From JAVWJP01 sp036638975 (GTDB lineage Bacteria > Bacillota > Clostridia > Oscillospirales > Ruminococcaceae): DNA of 64,000 bases. Position 1 is the stretch's first letter, and each line of letters starts with the position of its first letter. The notes under the pieces were generated by a model, which was not told where the DNA came from, made no database searches, and saw only the letters and a list, made by a program, of their open reading frames with translations. The stretch spans positions 62,001 through 126,000 of the forward strand of contig JAVWJP010000002.1 in NCBI GenBank assembly GCA_036638975.1, written 5' to 3'. Below are positions 60,560-64,000 of the stretch, in pieces. The position numbers were made by a program, and so were the translations under genes.

Positions 60560-60958
60560 TTAATCTAAAAGTTGTGCGAAGTTTATTTCGGTAAGCTTCT
60601 TTTTTATGTCCTCTGTAAGCTCCATAAACACCCTTTGAAACTGACACTGACCATTTTTGTTTCTTGTGCAAATAAACTCAGGCGAAACACAGCGCGATAT
60701 ATTAAGAGGTCCTTCTATAGTGGATATAACATCGTAAAGTGTAATATTCTCTATAGGCTTTACTATTTCATAGCCCCCATGTGTGCCCTTATACGAAATT
60801 ATAATACCCGCCGCCACAAGCTTGCGCAGTATTTTAAGCGAAAAGCGCAGTGTTACCCCAGTAATCTCTGACACAACTTTAGCATCTGTTCGCGTATTGC
60901 GGCACGAAAGACAATGAACTATACGAATGGCATAATCTGCTTCCAGCGTAATTTGCAT
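60560..60958 (-). CDS. Rrf2 family transcriptional regulator with iron-sulfur-type cysteines
   Basis: The 132-residue protein has the Rrf2 winged helix (ITLEADYAIRIVHCL, LRFSLKILRKLVAAGII, YKGTHGGYEI; patterns) and three cysteines in the order C-x6-C-x7-C (RCVSPEFIC...GQC) near residue 92-110, the place where IscR and NsrR bind an iron-sulfur cluster. It may sense iron-sulfur status, nitric oxide or redox state. It follows rpoD by 18 bases, so it is likely co-transcribed. GGGAGG precedes the ATG. Its targets are not visible here. Confidence 0.88.
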   Translation of the reverse strand: MQITLEADYAIRIVHCLSCRNTRTDAKVVSEITGVTLRFSLKILRKLVAAGIIISYKGTHGGYEIVKPIENITLYDVISTIEGPLNISRCVSPEFICTRNKNGQCQFQRVFMELTEDIKKKLTEINFAQLLD

Positions 60959-60976
60959 TTTCTTAATCCTCCCTGT

Positions 60977-62059
60977 CTAATCCAAAAAGTCTTTAAGTTT
61001 TTTACTTCTGCTGGGGTGGCGAAGCTTGCGCAAGGCTTTTGCCTCTATTTGGCGAATGCGCTCGCGCGTTACGTTAAACTCCTTGCCGACTTCCTCAAGT
61101 GTGCGGCTGCGTCCGTCCTCCAGACCAAAGCGCAGACGCAAAACCTTTTCTTCCCGTTGGGTAAGTGTCTGCAAAACATCGCTTAGCTGCTCTTTAAGCA
61201 AGGTGTGGCTGGCAGCCTCGGCAGGGGCGGGCGCATCATCATCAGGTATAAAATCTCCTAAATGGCTGTCCTCCTCCTCACCTATAGGTGTTTCGAGAGA
61301 AACAGGCTCTTGTGCAACACGCATTATTTCGCGTACTTTTTCTACCGGCATCTCCAGCTCCACCGCAATTTCCTCGGCGGTTGGCTCGTGCCCATTTTTA
61401 TGCAGCAGCTGGCTTGATATCTTTTTTACTTTATTGATGGTTTCAACCATATGCACCGGTATGCGTATGGTACGCGCCTGGTCGGCAATAGCTCTTGTAA
61501 TTGCCTGTCGTATCCACCATGTAGCGTAAGTAGAGAACTTGAAGCCCTTGGTATAGTCAAACTTTTCAACTGCCTTTATAAGCCCCAAATTGCCCTCCTG
61601 TATAAGGTCTAAAAACTGCATTCCACGCCCTACATAGCGCTTTGCTATGCTTACAACAAGGCGCAAATTTGCCTCTGACAAGCGCTTTCTGGCGGCAGGG
61701 TCGCCCTCTGCCATACGCGTGGCGAGGTCTATTTCTTCCTCCGGCGTAAGCAGCGGGACACGACCTATTTCTTTAAGGTAAACCTTTACAGGGTCGTCTA
61801 TATTTATGCCCTCTGAGGCAAGCGAGCTTTCAATCTCCTCCGGCTCCTCCGGTATAATGTCAACATCTATAGGCGGCAAAAAGTCCTCTATAATTTCTAT
61901 ATTATAGCTTTCAAGCGTGTCATAGAGCTTGTCCACCTGCTCGACATCAAAGTCAAGCTCCTCTAAAACATCGTTTATTTCTTTTGTACTAAGTTTTCCT
62001 CTTATTTTTCCGCCCTCAATTAAATCTTTAAGCAGCGTTTTTTTGTCCTGTACAGCCAT
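60977..62059 (-). CDS. rpoD: RNA polymerase primary sigma factor RpoD (SigA)
   Basis: The housekeeping sigma factor, 360 residues. Region 1.1 is the acidic N-terminus; region 1.2 is DPVKVYLKEIGRVPLLTPEEE (pattern); region 2 has NLGLIKAVEKFDYTKGFKFSTYATWWIRQAI (pattern), which recognises the -10 box; region 4 has LEEVGKEFNVTRERIRQIEAKALRKL (pattern), which reads the -35 box. The promoters in the window with TTGACA and TATAAT fit it. It follows dnaG by 15 bases. Confidence 0.98.
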   Translation of the reverse strand: MAVQDKKTLLKDLIEGGKIRGKLSTKEINDVLEELDFDVEQVDKLYDTLESYNIEIIEDFLPPIDVDIIPEEPEEIESSLASEGINIDDPVKVYLKEIGRVPLLTPEEEIDLATRMAEGDPAARKRLSEANLRLVVSIAKRYVGRGMQFLDLIQEGNLGLIKAVEKFDYTKGFKFSTYATWWIRQAITRAIADQARTIRIPVHMVETINKVKKISSQLLHKNGHEPTAEEIAVELEMPVEKVREIMRVAQEPVSLETPIGEEEDSHLGDFIPDDDAPAPAEAASHTLLKEQLSDVLQTLTQREEKVLRLRFGLEDGRSRTLEEVGKEFNVTRERIRQIEAKALRKLRHPSRSKKLKDFLD

Positions 62060-62074
62060 TATTATAAAGGCCCC

Positions 62075-63829
62075 CTATTTTTTCTTATCACTTATTTTTT
62101 TTATGTATTCCTGCCAGTCTGTGTTTTCCATTTTTCCGATATCCGAATTTGTTTTTTGTGTTTCACATTCCAGTATCGCCTTAATATAATCGTCAGCTTC
62201 CTCACAGGTATAATTTTGCTCGTTTGCCGCGGCAATAAAGCCGGATATCCGCCCTATTTCATCATCTGTAAAAAGCTCGCCGAATATCCCCATATCAAGG
62301 TTTTTATTAAGTGTTATCCTTGCACATATAAGCTCGTAAACACGCCTGTTAAACGTTGTTACAAAAGCCTCCGGCGGGAGTTTTTCGCGTATATAACGAC
62401 AATAATCGGGGTTTTTAAAAAGTATTGCTATCAGCCGCTCCTCGGCAAGCGCCGCACGCAGGTTGCGCCCGCGCTCGGGGTTTATTTTGTCGGCCGGAGA
62501 AGCTGCAAAAGCTTTAAGCTCCTTAGCATCTTTTTTTTCTTTTACCCTTGCCTTACGCTTTATAGTGTGCTTTACCTGCTCTGTAATGGCGTCGCGGCTT
62601 ACCTCCAGCTCTGCCGCAACCTTAGCTATATAAACATCGCGCTCTATGGGGTTATTAAGCCCCGCAATAAACTCGGCAAATTCTTTAAGGTAACTAAGCC
62701 TGCCCTCGGTTGCTGTTATATCATACCTTGCCCTAATTTTTTGCAGCTCATAGTCAAGAGCACTGCTGCTGCCGTCAAGTAGCATTTTAAAGCGGTCGCG
62801 TCCATACTTTTTTATATATTCGTCCGGGTCTTTTGCACCCTGCATAGAAAGCACCTTAACCTGCATTCCAATCTCATCAAATATATTTATAGCACGCTTT
62901 GTCGCCGTCTGCCCCGCTCCGTCACTGTCATAGGCTATAATAATCTGCTTTGCATACTGGCTCATAAGACGTGCCTGCTCGTTTGTTAAAGACGTACCCA
63001 GCGTTGCTACGGCATTGCTAAAGCCAGCCTGATGAAGCGCTATGACGTCCATATAGCCCTCTGCAAGTATAAGCCTTTGCTCTTTTGTCGCCTTTGCTAT
63101 ATTAAGCGCAAAAAGGTTGCGGCTTTTTTTAAACACAGGGGTATCGGGCGAGTTTAAATATTTTGGACCGTCACCGCCCATAATGCGCCCGCCAAAAGCT
63201 ATGACGTTCCCGCGGATATCTATGATAGGAAACATTACCCTACCGCGAAATTGGTCGTAGCAGCCGCCGTTTCTCCCCTTTGCAGCGACACACGCCGCCT
63301 GCATTTCCTCCTGCGAAAAACCAAGAGCTTTAAGGTGCTTAGTTAAGCTGTCCCAGCCCTCGGGAGAATAGCCCAGCCCAAAGTGCCTTATAGTTTGCGG
63401 AGTTAAACCCCTTTCAAGCAAATAATCAAGCGCTTTTTTGCCCTGAGGTGACATTAGGCAGCTGTTGTAAAAACGCGCCGTTTGCCTGTTTATCTCAAGT
63501 ATTCGGGTTTTAAGCTTTGCCGCTCCGTCATCAAAGCCGTCCTCCGGCATTGCCATACCCGCTTTTTCTGCCAAAAGCTTTATGGCGTCAATATATTCTA
63601 AATTTTCTATACGTTTTATAAAGCTTATAACATCTCCGCCTGCACCGCAGCCAAAGCAATAAAACGACTGCGTTGCAGGGTACACGGTAAACGAAGGAGT
63701 TTTTTCATTGTGAAAAGGGCAAAGCCCAACTACATTGCGCCCCGCGTGTTTTAAGCTGACGTAAGACGAAAGTACAGTTTCTATATCACTGTTAAGCTTA
63801 AGCTCACTTATAAACTGCTCTGACAGCAT
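62075..63829 (-). CDS. dnaG: DNA primase DnaG
   Basis: DnaG makes the RNA primers of replication. The protein of 584 residues has the CHC2 zinc finger CPFHNEKTPSF...FYCFGCGAGGD near residue 40, the core RGRVMFPI...GNVIAFGGR near 200, and the Toprim motif LAEGYMDVIAL near 260 with AYDSDGAGQTA further on. I use the ATG at 63829, which is nine bases after GGAG; the GTG at 63838 overlaps that site. A C-terminal helicase-binding domain of about 150 residues follows. Confidence 0.97.
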   Translation of the reverse strand: MLSEQFISELKLNSDIETVLSSYVSLKHAGRNVVGLCPFHNEKTPSFTVYPATQSFYCFGCGAGGDVISFIKRIENLEYIDAIKLLAEKAGMAMPEDGFDDGAAKLKTRILEINRQTARFYNSCLMSPQGKKALDYLLERGLTPQTIRHFGLGYSPEGWDSLTKHLKALGFSQEEMQAACVAAKGRNGGCYDQFRGRVMFPIIDIRGNVIAFGGRIMGGDGPKYLNSPDTPVFKKSRNLFALNIAKATKEQRLILAEGYMDVIALHQAGFSNAVATLGTSLTNEQARLMSQYAKQIIIAYDSDGAGQTATKRAINIFDEIGMQVKVLSMQGAKDPDEYIKKYGRDRFKMLLDGSSSALDYELQKIRARYDITATEGRLSYLKEFAEFIAGLNNPIERDVYIAKVAAELEVSRDAITEQVKHTIKRKARVKEKKDAKELKAFAASPADKINPERGRNLRAALAEERLIAILFKNPDYCRYIREKLPPEAFVTTFNRRVYELICARITLNKNLDMGIFGELFTDDEIGRISGFIAAANEQNYTCEEADDYIKAILECETQKTNSDIGKMENTDWQEYIKKISDKKK

Positions 63830-63859
63830 CTTGCTCACCTCCGTTTAGCAGGCTCATGC

Positions 63860-64000
63860 CTATGGCTTAGTCCACGAGCGTGGTATAAAAAATTCTTCGT
63901 ATAATGATATTGCAAAACGGTCGCTCATGCCGGATATATAATCGCAAATAGCGCGGCTCTTGCCGTCCTCCTCCGCAATTTTTCTGTATTCTTTGGGGAG
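63860..64000 (-). CDS. dgt: Deoxyguanosinetriphosphate triphosphohydrolase-like protein, C-terminal end only
   Basis: Reading the minus strand from the right edge gives 46 residues and a TAG at 63862-63860. The stretch ICDYISGMSDRFAISLYEEFFIPRSW (pattern) is the typical end of Dgt-like HD-domain dNTP triphosphohydrolases, which usually stand just upstream of dnaG and rpoD in Clostridia. The start and the HD domain lie outside the window. Confidence 0.85.
   Translation of the reverse strand, partial: LPKEYRKIAEEDGKSRAICDYISGMSDRFAISLYEEFFIPRSWTKP

Noticed and set aside
1..64000. Very frequent AAAAGC and GCTTTT words through the window
   Set aside because: They come from codon use for lysine, leucine and alanine in coding frames, not from a dispersed repeat.
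1..64000. CRISPR arrays, tRNA or rRNA genes, insertion sequences and phage genes
   Set aside because: I looked in the gaps and on both strands and found no regular spaced repeats, no tRNA cloverleaf pieces, and no transposase or integrase motifs.

Overview
The window is chromosomal core DNA from a low-to-moderate GC, endospore-related Clostridia. The gene style suggests an Oscillospirales-type Firmicute, but family level is an inference. Support comes from strong AGGAGG-type ribosome binding sites, frequent TTG/GTG starts, TTGACA-N17-TATAAT promoters, a Firmicute mraZ-rsmH-ftsL-PBP division and cell wall cluster, a dgt-dnaG-rpoD cluster, a YtvI-type sporulation permease behind a sigma-E-like promoter, and a BofC-like protein. 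MurE carries the DNPR motif, so the peptidoglycan should contain meso-diaminopimelate. No rRNA, tRNA, CRISPR array, phage or insertion sequence was recognised.

Region 1 (1-21.6 kb, all minus strand) is one very long, tightly overlapped gene series behind a single cobalamin riboswitch. In transcription order it holds the cobalt ECF transporter (cbiM, cbiN, cbiQ, cbiO), anaerobic corrin ring genes (cbiD, cbiL, cbiF, cbiG, cbiH, a cbiJ-sirC fusion, a cbiE-cbiT fusion), the tetrapyrrole supply genes hemA, hemC, cobA-hemD fusion, hemB and hemL, and then cbiA and the nucleotide loop genes cobT, cobU, cobS, a second short cobU-like gene, a cobC-like phosphatase and cbiB (cut by the window edge). Glutamyl-tRNA is thus taken through 5-aminolevulinate and uroporphyrinogen III to the corrin ring, with cobalt uptake, under one B12-sensing switch.

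Region 2 (21.7-30.8 kb) is a mixed set: a PrsA-like lipoprotein, an LCP-like membrane protein, a patatin-like phospholipase, a DacF-like D,D-carboxypeptidase, a cyclophilin, the RNA polymerase recycling helicase HelD, and an unrecognised secreted protein with 60-nt tandem repeats. Region 3 (30.9-34.9 kb) is a threonine/homoserine operon: an ACT regulator-like gene, hom, thrB and lysC.

Region 4 (35.1-39.4 kb) has a YtvI-type permease, a class A PBP and the BofC-like protein. Region 5 (39.4-54.0 kb, minus strand) is the division and cell wall cluster: mraZ, rsmH, ftsL, a PASTA class B PBP, murE, murF, mraY, ftsW, murG, murA, ftsQ and ftsZ. It starts at a promoter followed by three MraZ-type repeats, and lacks murC, murD and ftsA. 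Region 6 (54.1-64.0 kb) holds a coiled-coil protein with coaD and rsmD, then uvrC, an HPr-like protein, an AI-2E family permease, two unrecognised membrane proteins, an Rrf2 regulator with iron-sulfur-type cysteines, rpoD, dnaG and the end of a dgt-like gene.

No clear new defence or mobile system was seen. The most notable points are the single-riboswitch cobalamin superoperon with its CbiJ-SirC fusion and paired CobU proteins, a terminator-like hairpin in the murA leader, the repeat-bearing secreted protein, and the Rrf2/membrane-protein pair attached to rpoD.
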